Below are positions 1 to 6,015 of a DNA stretch of 7,403 nucleotides, in pieces. Within the stretch, counting starts at the first letter, position 1. Each line of letters begins with the position of its first letter. A program made the translations under genes and the position numbers. The notes beneath the pieces are model-generated. The model saw only the letters and a list, made by a program, of their open reading frames with translations, had not been told where the DNA came from and made no database searches. This DNA is from CAYYWP01 sp964475125 (GTDB lineage Bacteria; Desulfobacterota; Binatia; HRBIN30; CADEER01), in NCBI GenBank assembly GCA_964475125.1, contig CAYYWP010000225.1, positions 1 through 7,403 on the forward strand, read 5' to 3'.

Positions 1-1
1 G

Positions 2-94
2 CTGGATGCGACCGTGCTGGTGCCGCCCGGCGCGACCGCCGAGGTCGACGACTGGCTGAACATCCGGATCCGCGTCAGCGGATCCATGCCGTGA
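2..94 (+). CDS. hyuA: Hydantoinase A/oxoprolinase-type subunit, C-terminal end (partial)
   Basis: Only the last 30 codons and the TGA stop are in the window; the start lies upstream. The visible residues include DATVLVPPGATAEVDDW, which resembles the usual end of hydantoinase A/N-methylhydantoinase A proteins, where a D-A-T-x-x-V-P-P-G stretch precedes a small terminal beta region. Family members are the ATP-binding, actin-fold-related subunits that pair with a HyuB partner to open hydantoin or 5-oxoproline rings, or to carboxylate ketones such as acetone and acetophenone. The next gene is exactly such a partner, beginning 16 bases downstream, which strongly supports the call. The substrate cannot be inferred from this fragment. 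Confidence 0.72.
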   Translation: MDATVLVPPGATAEVDDWLNIRIRVSGSMP

Positions 95-110
95 GCCGCG
101 AGGTGCGCCG

Positions 111-2072
111 ATGACCGCCAGACCCTCCCGCCTCGATCCCGTCACCTTCGAGGTGCTGAAAAACTCCTTCGCCACCATCGTCGACGAGATGGCCGAGCAG
201 GTGCTGCGCACCTGCCATTCCTTCGTCCTCTACGCGCGCGACTTCTCCTCGGCCCTGTGCGATCCGCAGGGCAACACCGTCATGCAGGGCAGCATGGACA
301 TCGCGGTGCACGTCGGCACGCTGCACTTCACCGCCCGGGCGGTGATCGAGGCGTTCGGCGACGACATCCATCCGGGCGACGTCTTCCTGGTCAACGATCC
401 GTATCTCGGCGGCACGCACTTCTGCGATGTGCGGGTGATTCGGCCGATCTTCCACGGCGAGGAGTTGGTGGCGTACGCGCAATCGAACGGCCACTGGGCC
501 GACGTCGGCGGCAGCGTGCCGGGCTCCTTCGACGTCAACGCCCGCGAGCACTTCGGCGAGGGCCTGCGCATCACCCCGGTGCGCGTCTGGGATCGCGGCC
601 GCTACCTGCGCGACGTGGCGCGGCTGATCGTCTCCAACACCCGCGCGCCGAGCAGCGCCGAGGGCGACCTGCACGCGCAGGCCGAGGCGACGCGGGTGGC
701 CGAGCGCGAGGTGCTGCGGTTGATCGAGAAGTACGGCCGCGACACGGTGCGCACCGCCTTCACCGAGGTGCAGGACTACGTCGAACGGCTGACCCGCCAG
801 CGCATCGCCGAGCTGCCCGACGGCAGCTGGCAGACCGAGGACTACATCGACCAGGATCCGCAGCTCGGCGATCGGCTCATCCCGGTGCGCGTGCGCATGA
901 CCATCGCCGGCGACCAGATGCACTTCGACCTCTCCGGCTCGCATCCGGCCGTGTCGCTGTTTCTGAACGGCAGCTTCGGCTCGTCGTTCTCCGGCGTCGT
1001 CACCGGCACCAAGATGTTCTTCCCCGACGTGCCGCTGAACTCGGGGTTCTATCGCGCCATCCGCGTCGACCTCGGTCCCGAGGGGTCGGTGGTCAACGCG
1101 CCCTGGCCGCACGCCGTCACCGGCTTCTGCTCGGGGGCGTACGGCAAGATCGTCAACGCCGTCTTCGAGCTGTGCAGCGAGGTGATGCCCGAGCGCGCCA
1201 TCGCCTGCTGTCCGGACATCGAGTATCTGCTGGTCGGCGGGCGCGACGGGCGGCTGCCGGGGCGGCCGATCTTCATGTGGTACGACTGGATGGTCGCCGG
1301 CTGGGGCGGGCGCAACGGCAAGGACGGGGCGAACTGCACCTCGGCCATCTTCGGCGTCGGCGAGGCGGTGCAGCCGTGCGAAGGCCAGGAGCGCCTGGCG
1401 CCGATCCTCACCACCCAGCACGCCATCCTGACCGATTCCGGCGGCCCCGGGCGCTACCGCGGCGGTTGCGGGGCCGAGAAGGGCGGCACGCTGACCGAGG
1501 CGGCGGGCGCCGTGATGTCGTACTGCTGCGATCGCGCCCGCTCGATCACCTGGGGCATGAAGGGCGGTTTGCCGTCGATCCCGCACGGTGCCTGGCTCAA
1601 CAAGGGCCGCGCTGGGGCGCGCTGGCTCGGCGCGGTGTTCTCCAACTTTCCGGTCCAGGCCGGCGATGCCTTCACCCGGCCCTCGGCCGGCGGCGGCGGC
1701 TTCGGCGACCCGCTGGAGCGCGACCCACAGGCCGTGCGCGAGGATGTCATCGACGGCTACGTCAGCCTCGATCGAGCCCGCAAAGACTATGGCGTCGTCG
1801 TCACAGCGGACGATCCCGACGTCGACGATTTCCGTCTCGATCTCGCGGCGACGGAGCGCGAACGGGCGCGCATTCGCGCTGCGCGCCGCGCCTGGCTCGA
1901 AGAAGATGCCGAGGCGGTCGCGGCGCGTTTTCGCGCCGGCGAGCTCGACACCCTCGATCTGGTGCGCCAGTACGGCGTCATCCTCGACTGGGGCACCAGC
2001 CAGCTGCTGCCCGAGACGACACGCACCTACCGGGCCATGCTCCAGCGCCGCTCGGCGGCGCACTGGCGGTAG
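111..2072 (+). CDS. hyuB: Hydantoinase B/oxoprolinase family protein (possibly acetone-carboxylase-like)
   Basis: This is a complete 653-residue protein. The ATG at 111 is preceded by AGGTG at 101-105, five bases away, and follows the hyuA stop by 16 bases, so the two are co-transcribed. Family signatures run in order: DPVTFEVLKNSF near residues 9-20, NDPYLGGTHFCDV at 95-107, a GHWADVGG motif at 127-134 with likely metal-ligand His/Asp residues, and the glycine-rich GGGGFGDP box at 527-534 followed by a DGYVSLDRARKDYGVV segment. These define the HyuB family: cytoplasmic subunits of ATP-dependent hydantoinases, oxoprolinases and acetone/acetophenone carboxylases. About 90 residues follow the usual end and contain YGVILDWGTSQLLPETT. 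From memory, similar tails occur in carboxylase-type members, which tilts the call away from a plain hydantoinase but does not settle it. No third (gamma) subunit gene follows. The family is secure; the substrate is unknown. Confidence 0.9.
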   Translation: MTARPSRLDPVTFEVLKNSFATIVDEMAEQVLRTCHSFVLYARDFSSALCDPQGNTVMQGSMDIAVHVGTLHFTARAVIEAFGDDIHPGDVFLVNDPYLGGTHFCDVRVIRPIFHGEELVAYAQSNGHWADVGGSVPGSFDVNAREHFGEGLRITPVRVWDRGRYLRDVARLIVSNTRAPSSAEGDLHAQAEATRVAEREVLRLIEKYGRDTVRTAFTEVQDYVERLTRQRIAELPDGSWQTEDYIDQDPQLGDRLIPVRVRMTIAGDQMHFDLSGSHPAVSLFLNGSFGSSFSGVVTGTKMFFPDVPLNSGFYRAIRVDLGPEGSVVNAPWPHAVTGFCSGAYGKIVNAVFELCSEVMPERAIACCPDIEYLLVGGRDGRLPGRPIFMWYDWMVAGWGGRNGKDGANCTSAIFGVGEAVQPCEGQERLAPILTTQHAILTDSGGPGRYRGGCGAEKGGTLTEAAGAVMSYCCDRARSITWGMKGGLPSIPHGAWLNKGRAGARWLGAVFSNFPVQAGDAFTRPSAGGGGFGDPLERDPQAVREDVIDGYVSLDRARKDYGVVVTADDPDVDDFRLDLAATERERARIRAARRAWLEEDAEAVAARFRAGELDTLDLVRQYGVILDWGTSQLLPETTRTYRAMLQRRSAAHWR

Positions 2073-2075
2073 TCT

Positions 2076-2168
2076 GGCAGCCGATTGAAAAACGCGTTGC
2101 GGCACAGGTACTCTCCGCTCATCCTGAGCTCGTCGAAGGATGAGCGCGGCCTTTTTCGACAGACTGCT
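2076..2168. repeat. Nested palindromic intergenic element with terminator-like hairpin
   Basis: Starting four bases after the hyuB stop, the left arm 2076-2092 (ending in TTGAAAAA) pairs imperfectly with 2152-2168 (starting TTTTTCGA), at 12 of 17 positions. Inside is a perfect 10-bp hairpin. The CCTGAG...TCGAAGG core resembles a REP-like palindrome that recurs between genes in many environmental GC-rich bacteria; that is recollection, not a search result. It is probably a dispersed non-coding repeat. Confidence 0.6.
2116..2156 (+). terminator. Candidate intrinsic terminator after hyuB
   Basis: CGCTCATCCT at 2116-2125 pairs perfectly with AGGATGAGCG at 2137-2146 across an 11-base loop. Five T residues follow at 2152-2156, separated from the stem by CGGCC. 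The stem is strong, but the T run is short and not adjacent, so termination may be partial or may simply be a by-product of the repeat. Its place 43 bases after the stop codon fits the end of the hyuAB transcript. Confidence 0.45.
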
Positions 2169-2184
2169 GGTCGGCGCCTCCGCG

Positions 2185-2212
2185 ACGAGCCGTAGCCGCG
2201 GCTCCGGCTCGT
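2185..2212. repeat. 28-base near-perfect palindrome upstream of the mutase gene
   Basis: ACGAGCCG at 2185-2192 pairs with CGGCTCGT at 2205-2212, and the interior AGCCGCGGCT at 2194-2203 is itself a perfect palindrome. Only the pair 2193/2204 mismatches. No T run follows, so it is a poor intrinsic terminator. It lies 121 bases before the mutase start. It may be a regulator-binding site, an mRNA hairpin or part of a repeat family. Confidence 0.55.
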
Positions 2213-2287
2213 AGGCATACGATCACCCCAAGGTTCCCGGCCGGGCCTTCACGAGACGCGGCCGGCGTGCGATACGGACCGCAGGTT

Positions 2288-2296
2288 TGCTATCCT
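2288..2296 (+). promoter_or_regulatory. Weak extended -10-like site before the mutase gene
   Basis: TGCTATCCT at 2288-2296 resembles an extended -10 element (TGn followed by TATCCT), 38 bases before the mutase ATG and after the palindromes that appear to end the hyuAB unit. I find no convincing -35 hexamer 16-18 bases upstream. The overlapping TTTGCT also resembles a sigma-54 -12 box, but the nearest GG is one base off the strict spacing. This is a tentative call only. Confidence 0.25.
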
Positions 2297-2320
2297 TCGT
2301 TCCGGGGTCGAAGCCGACCC

Positions 2321-2327
2321 AGGGGAG
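2321..2327 (+). promoter_or_regulatory. Ribosome binding site fixing the mutase start
   Basis: AGGGGAG lies six bases before the ATG at 2334. It is the strongest Shine-Dalgarno sequence in the leader and selects this start for the mutase. Confidence 0.7.
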
Positions 2328-2333
2328 AGCCGT

Positions 2334-3998
2334 ATGGACCGCGGGAATCGGCACGAGTTGGAAGAGGCGCAGCACAGCTGGGAGCGCGAGCGCTTGGCGC
2401 CGAGCCTCGATGGGGCCCCGCACGAGCACCTGCCGGCGGAGCTGCCGCGCAAGCCGGTCTACACGGCGCTGGACACGGCCGAGTTCGAGCCGCAGCGCGA
2501 CCTCGGCTTTCCGGGCGAGTATCCCTACACGCGCGGCATCTATCCCTCGATGTACCTCGGCCGCCTGTGGACCATGCGCAACTACGCCGGCTTCGGCACC
2601 CCCGAGGAGACGCACGAGCGCTTTCGCTATCTGCTCGAGCAGGGGCAGAGCGGGTTGCTGGTGGCCTTCGATCTGCCGACCCAGCTCGGGCTCGACTCCG
2701 ATGATCCGCGCGCCACGGGCGAGGTCGGCGTCGTCGGTGCCGCCGTCGACTCGCTGCGCGACATGGAGACCATCTTCCGCGGCCTGCCGCTGGAGAAGGC
2801 CAGCCCGTCGTTGACGATGAACGCCGCCGCGACCGTCGCCTTGGCCATGTACGTGGCCGTCGCCGAGCAGGAGGGGCTGGCGCCGGCGCGCATCACCGGC
2901 ACGACGCAGAACGACATCCTCAAGGAGTTCCTCGCCCGCGGCAACTACATCTTCCCGCCGCGCGCCTCGCTGCGCCTGACCGTCGACCTGATCCAGTATT
3001 GCGTCCAGCACCTGCCGCGCTGGAACTTCATCAACATCTGCGGCTACCACCTGCGCGAGGCCGGGGCGACGCTGGTGCAGGAAGTGGCCTTCGCCCTGGC
3101 CGACGCCATCACCTACATCGAGGCCTGCCTGCAGCGCGGCCTGGACATCGACGCCTTCGCCCCGCGCCTGGCCTTCAACTTCAGCTCCACCTGCCAGGTG
3201 TTCCACGAGGCGGCCAAGTTCCGCGCCGCCCGCCGCCTGTGGGCGCGGCTGCTGCGCGAGCGCTTCGGCGCGCGGCTGCCGGCCTCCTGGATGTGGCGCA
3301 CCGGCGCCGGCTCGGCCGGTAGCACGCTGACCGCGCAGCAGCCGGAGAACAACATCGTGCGCGTGGCGCTGCAGGCCCTCGGCGGCGTGCTGGGCGGCGT
3401 GCAGTCGTTCCACTGCGCTTCCTACGACGAAGCGCACGCGCTGCCCTCCGAGCATTCGGCGCTGCTGGCGCTGCGCACCCAGCAGGTGCTGGCCTACGAG
3501 AGCGGCGTCGCCGACGTCATCGATCCGCTGGCCGGATCGTACTACGTCGAACGGCTGACCGATCAGATCGAAGAGGAGGTGCACCGGGCGCTCGAACGCA
3601 TCGAGGCGCGCGGCGGCATGCTGGATGGGATCGAGGCCGGCTGGGTGCAGGCCGAAATCGCCCAGTCGGCATACATCCACCAGCGTCAGGTGGAAACCGG
3701 TGAACGCGTCGTGGTCGGGGTCAACCGCTTCGCCGACACCGCCGCCGCGCCGATGACGCTGCACCGCCCCAACCCACAGGTCGTGCAGGCGCAGATCGAG
3801 CGCTTGCGCGCACTGCGCCGCGAGCGCGACAACCGGCGCGTCGAACAGGCGCTGCAAGGGCTCGGCGAGGAGGCGCGCGGAACCGGCAACCTCATGCCGC
3901 CGATCCTCGAGGCGGTGCGCGCCTACGCCACCATCGGCGAGATCTGCGCCGTGCTGCGCGGGGTCTTCGGCGAATACCGGGCGGCGACGCAGTTCTGA
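2334..3998 (+). CDS. Cobalamin-dependent acyl-CoA mutase, large (catalytic) subunit
   Basis: The protein has 554 residues and is a TIM-barrel mutase domain of the methylmalonyl-CoA mutase superfamily. Signatures are PYTRGIYPSMYLGRLWTMR (64-82), GLLVAFDLPTQLG (107-119), GTTQNDILKEF (189-199), GYHLREAGAT (237-246), STLTAQQPENN (330-340) and VDYxDPLxGSYY-like VIDPLAGSYYVE (395-406). It ends where split-type mutases (ICM, HCM) end and has no DxHxxG B12-binding domain, so it should need a separate small subunit, which is not in the window. It would move a carbon-linked group within an acyl-CoA by a radical mechanism in the cytoplasm. Tyr84 and Arg202 correspond to Tyr89 and Arg207 of Propionibacterium MCM, which favours a carboxylated substrate; Tyr238 and His239 match Tyr243 and His244. 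Oddly, Gly324, Gly326 and Ala362 replace His328, Gln330 and Asn366. It may be a novel-specificity mutase rather than true MCM. It follows hyuAB by 261 bases and probably has its own transcript. Confidence 0.88.
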   Translation: MDRGNRHELEEAQHSWERERLAPSLDGAPHEHLPAELPRKPVYTALDTAEFEPQRDLGFPGEYPYTRGIYPSMYLGRLWTMRNYAGFGTPEETHERFRYLLEQGQSGLLVAFDLPTQLGLDSDDPRATGEVGVVGAAVDSLRDMETIFRGLPLEKASPSLTMNAAATVALAMYVAVAEQEGLAPARITGTTQNDILKEFLARGNYIFPPRASLRLTVDLIQYCVQHLPRWNFINICGYHLREAGATLVQEVAFALADAITYIEACLQRGLDIDAFAPRLAFNFSSTCQVFHEAAKFRAARRLWARLLRERFGARLPASWMWRTGAGSAGSTLTAQQPENNIVRVALQALGGVLGGVQSFHCASYDEAHALPSEHSALLALRTQQVLAYESGVADVIDPLAGSYYVERLTDQIEEEVHRALERIEARGGMLDGIEAGWVQAEIAQSAYIHQRQVETGERVVVGVNRFADTAAAPMTLHRPNPQVVQAQIERLRALRRERDNRRVEQALQGLGEEARGTGNLMPPILEAVRAYATIGEICAVLRGVFGEYRAATQF

Positions 3999-4027
3999 GG
4001 ACCGCGCGGGGGCAGGGTCGAGAGGTC

Positions 4028-4227
4028 GTTAGCCCCAATCCGAAATTCCTTGAAACCACGAAGGACACGAAGAGCACGAAGGGCAAGGGTTTTTCGGCGT
4101 GCGAGGAGAGCAGAGCGTCTCTCTGTTTGTAAAGCTGAGAGCAGTCTTTGGACACAGCTCAACGCCATGACCTTCGTGGTCTTCGTGCCCTTCGTGGTGA
4201 GCGATTTTTCTTCGGATCGGGGTTAGG
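4028..4227. repeat. Composite inverted-repeat element between convergent genes
   Basis: Inner arms 4055-4082 and 4171-4198 are inverted copies with 26 of 28 positions matching. They are built from ACCACGAAGG/CACGAAG words. Outer arms 4028-4044 and 4211-4227 match inversely at 13 of 17 positions around nearly the same centre (about 4127). The 88-base middle has lower GC and a GAGAGCAG direct repeat at 4106-4113 and 4137-4144. The symmetry suggests a MITE-like or dispersed palindromic unit. Lying between convergent genes, it could also limit read-through from both sides. No ORF of interest lies inside. Confidence 0.65.
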
Positions 4228-4315
4228 TAGTTACGCTGTTAGGTTCTTTATGGGATCTGGGGCCTGGTGGTGAGGCCGAATCCCTAACCGCCTAACAACT
4301 AACAACCTAACCGCC
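4218..4315. repeat. GTTAG/CTAAC word cluster forming an imperfect inverted repeat
   Basis: GTTAG occurs at 4222-4226 and 4238-4242. CTAAC occurs at 4284-4288, 4292-4296, 4299-4303 and 4307-4311, at steps of 7-8 bases. Bases 4219-4243 pair imperfectly with 4291-4313 (one or two gaps) around a loop of about 47 bases. The stretch overlaps the outer arm of the neighbouring composite repeat and another GTTAG lies at 4028-4032, so the two may be one larger unit. No coding potential is visible. Confidence 0.5.
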
Positions 4316-4354
4316 CATTTTGAGCAGTCCGCGGTGCCGGTGTGCGGCGGCACG

Positions 4355-4789
4355 TCAGTCGCCGCGCAGGATGGCCTCCAGATCCAGGGCGCGCGACTCG
4401 TGCAGATGGATGAGCAGCCAGCGGCCGTTGCGGCGGTGCAGACCGAGGCTGACGCGCAGCTCGCCGGCGAACTCGTTTTGCACGCCGACGATCTTGAGCC
4501 GCGTCATCAACTTGACGTAGACGAGCGCCGCATCGCCGGCGATCGCGATCTTACGACTGCGCTCGGTCCACTCATTGACGCGTTCGAGAACCTGATTCGC
4601 GGTCTCCCAGTACTTGGCGATCGCCGGCCAGTCGTACATCGGGTCGGCGCGCTCCTCGGCCTGGTATATCAACCCGTCGAAGTCGTGGTCCCAGAGCGCC
4701 TTCATGCGCTCCCCGTCGACGGCCATGAAGGCCTTGTTCCACTCCTCGTAGACTTTCAGCACCGCCTGCTCTGCGGATTTGTCGGTCAT
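4355..4789 (-). CDS. SnoaL/NTF2-like (DUF4440-type) small protein
   Basis: This 144-residue protein starts at the ATG complementary to 4787-4789. AGGGGG (4800-4795) lies five bases before it, and the LLM stop is 26 bases upstream. It has the NTF2-like cone-fold pattern: an N-terminal helix (AVLKVYEEWNKAFMAVDGERMKALWDHDF, residues 9-37), then WPAIAKYWE, IAIAGDAALVYVKL and the terminal strand NGRWLLIHLHESR (121-133), typical of SnoaL_3/DUF4440 domains. Members bind small hydrophobic ligands and act as cyclases, isomerases, hydrolases or non-catalytic accessory proteins; no catalytic set is certain here. It is cytoplasmic, without a signal peptide or membrane span. Coupling to an LLM monooxygenase suggests it acts on or binds that enzyme's product. 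The reading frame stays open far upstream across the LLM gene, but that extension is arginine-rich shadow translation, so the short start is preferred. Confidence 0.82.
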   Translation of the reverse strand: MTDKSAEQAVLKVYEEWNKAFMAVDGERMKALWDHDFDGLIYQAEERADPMYDWPAIAKYWETANQVLERVNEWTERSRKIAIAGDAALVYVKLMTRLKIVGVQNEFAGELRVSLGLHRRNGRWLLIHLHESRALDLEAILRGD

Positions 4790-4815
4790 GGCAGCCCCCT
4801 GCGTCGGCGTCGCGC

Positions 4816-5937
4816 TCAGGCGACGCGGCCGCGGATCGACAGCGCGCGCACGACGCTGTTCGGTCGATTGAATTCCGGGATCACGTACTTCCCGATCAGC
4901 TCGAGCGACTTCATCAGCTTCTGGTGGCCCATGCCGTCGATGCGCATGACCACTTCCTCGTAGCCCATGCGCTCGAGCTTCTTGATCTTCTCGATCAGTT
5001 GGTCGGGCGTGCCGAGGATCACCGTCGGCGTGCGGTCGTTGAGCGCTCTGGCGTCGCCGGTATGGCGCAGATCGGCGAGGTCGCTGGAGATCTTCCTGAA
5101 GTAGTCGTAGTCCTGCGAGGCGTTGGCGAGCGGCAGATACAGGTGCTCGAGGACGTCGTTGAGGAAGCTGAAGGCGATCGGGCCGCCGACCTCCGCCGCC
5201 TCCTCCCAGGTCTCGGCGCAGTAGCCGGTGAGCGCGCAGGCGCCGAGCGAGTTGTTCAGCACCCCGTTCGCCGGCTTGGCCTTGGCGATGCTCGAGCGGT
5301 AGACCTCGGCCTGCTCGCCGAGGTGATCCCAGCCGCGCCAGTTGTCGCAAGAGATGACGCCGTGGCCGCGCTCGCCGGCGATCTGGTGCGACTCGACGCT
5401 GGTGGCGATGACGTACATCGGCGGGCGCGGATGCTGCACCGGGCGCGGCGACAGGCGGCGCCGGGGGATCTTGAGCAGCGGACCGTCGTGCTCGAACTCG
5501 TCCAGGGTCAACGCCTTGTCGATGATCTCCATCGCCTCGAGCATCTGCGGCCGCGTTTCGGTCGCTTTGATGCCGAAGGCGTCGAGCTGCCAGAGGTGGT
5601 TGGCGCGCCCGCAGCCGAGCTGGGCCCGGCCGTCGGAGACGATGTCGAGCGTGGCCATCCGCTCGGCGACGCGCAGCGGGTGATTGAAGTTGAACGGCAG
5701 CAGCGTGACCATGTGGCGGATGTTGATCCTGTGCGTCTGCGCCGCGATGGCGCCGTACATCACCTCCGGCGCGGTGACCGTCGCCAGCGGGCTGACGAAG
5801 TGCTGCTCCGAGGTGCCCCAGTAGTCGAAGCCCATCTCCTCGGCGCGCTGCACCTCGCGCACCAACTCGCGGTAGCGAAAGTGGTGCGTGCTGCCCATGT
5901 CGGTCTCGGCTTCCTGCAGTAGTCCAAAACGCATCAT
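4816..5937 (-). CDS. LLM class (bacterial luciferase-like) flavin-dependent monooxygenase
   Basis: The protein has 373 residues, normal for single-subunit luciferase-like monooxygenases. The N-terminal strand MRFGLLQE opens the TIM barrel. GTSEQHF (41-47) matches the luciferase EHHF region, whose His is catalytic in LuxA. LPFNFNHPLRVAERMATLD (80-98) and SDGRAQLGCGRANH (101-114) are family hallmarks around the flavin site. GTPDQLIEKIKKLERMGYEEV near the C-terminus is the usual closing helix and strand. It would use reduced FMN (or F420) and O2 to oxidise a small organic substrate in the cytoplasm; the substrate is not readable. Two ATG codons are adjacent. The first, at 5937, has GAGGAG eight bases upstream and is preferred. 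It heads an operon with the SnoaL-like gene. A sigma-54-like promoter lies about 105 bases upstream and a divergent AcoR-type activator beyond it, suggesting substrate-induced expression. Confidence 0.9.
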   Translation of the reverse strand: MMRFGLLQEAETDMGSTHHFRYRELVREVQRAEEMGFDYWGTSEQHFVSPLATVTAPEVMYGAIAAQTHRINIRHMVTLLPFNFNHPLRVAERMATLDIVSDGRAQLGCGRANHLWQLDAFGIKATETRPQMLEAMEIIDKALTLDEFEHDGPLLKIPRRRLSPRPVQHPRPPMYVIATSVESHQIAGERGHGVISCDNWRGWDHLGEQAEVYRSSIAKAKPANGVLNNSLGACALTGYCAETWEEAAEVGGPIAFSFLNDVLEHLYLPLANASQDYDYFRKISSDLADLRHTGDARALNDRTPTVILGTPDQLIEKIKKLERMGYEEVVMRIDGMGHQKLMKSLELIGKYVIPEFNRPNSVVRALSIRGRVA

Positions 5938-5945
5938 CGTCTGCT

Positions 5946-5951
5946 CTCCTC
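5946..5951 (-). promoter_or_regulatory. LLM ribosome binding site overlapping the mini-ORF stop codon
   Basis: GAGGAG (5951-5946, minus strand) lies eight bases before the first LLM ATG. It overlaps the TGA of the mini-ORF (5952-5950), so ribosomes ending the mini-ORF would finish on the LLM ribosome binding site. This is the layout expected for translational coupling. Confidence 0.55.
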
Positions 5952-6015
5952 AGTTGCTGGTGATGTCGGCGATCCCGGCCCTGATGGTGTTGGCGATCCC
6001 TGCGCCGAGGTGCAT
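5950..6015 (-). CDS. Possible 21-codon leader peptide or remnant C-terminus before LLM
   Basis: On the minus strand, an ATG at 6015 opens 21 codons to a TGA at 5950-5952, 12 bases before the LLM start. The peptide begins MHLGAGIANTIR and ends ADITSN. It has protein-like codons (ATC, GCC, ACC, AAC) and amphipathic character. The frame stays open upstream for about 46 more codons to a TAG, but that part is rich in Cys, Trp and Arg and looks non-coding. If the sigma-54-like promoter is real, transcription would begin near 6028, only about 13 bases before this ATG. It may be a translated leader, a small functional peptide, or the tail of a lost upstream gene. I do not recognise it. Confidence 0.3.
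   Translation of the reverse strand: MHLGAGIANTIRAGIADITSN

Noticed and set aside
75..2105. 676-codon open frame on the minus strand opposite hyuB
   Set aside because: It is a shadow: the hyuB reading is homologous to a known family throughout, and the antisense translation is Ala/Arg/Gly/Val-rich without recognisable domains, as expected in GC-rich coding DNA.
2276..2291. Sigma-54 promoter upstream of the mutase gene (GG at 2276-2277, TTTGCT at 2286-2291)
   Set aside because: The GG-to-GC spacing is 11 rather than the strict 10 bases and the -24 box is otherwise poor.
2073..2333. Cobalamin riboswitch upstream of the B12-dependent mutase
   Set aside because: The leader is short and mostly occupied by palindromes; I cannot find a B12-box-like conserved core.
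2223..3857. 544-codon open frame on the minus strand opposite the mutase
   Set aside because: It mirrors the mutase codons and has a low-complexity composition; the plus strand has all mutase motifs.
4055..4311. Repeated short words that could suggest a CRISPR array
   Set aside because: The repeats are inverted and of unequal spacing, with no constant-length spacers and no cas genes.
4924..5922. 332-codon plus-strand frame opposite the LLM gene
   Set aside because: It is shadow translation of the LLM gene with repetitive Val/Leu/Ala/Arg composition.
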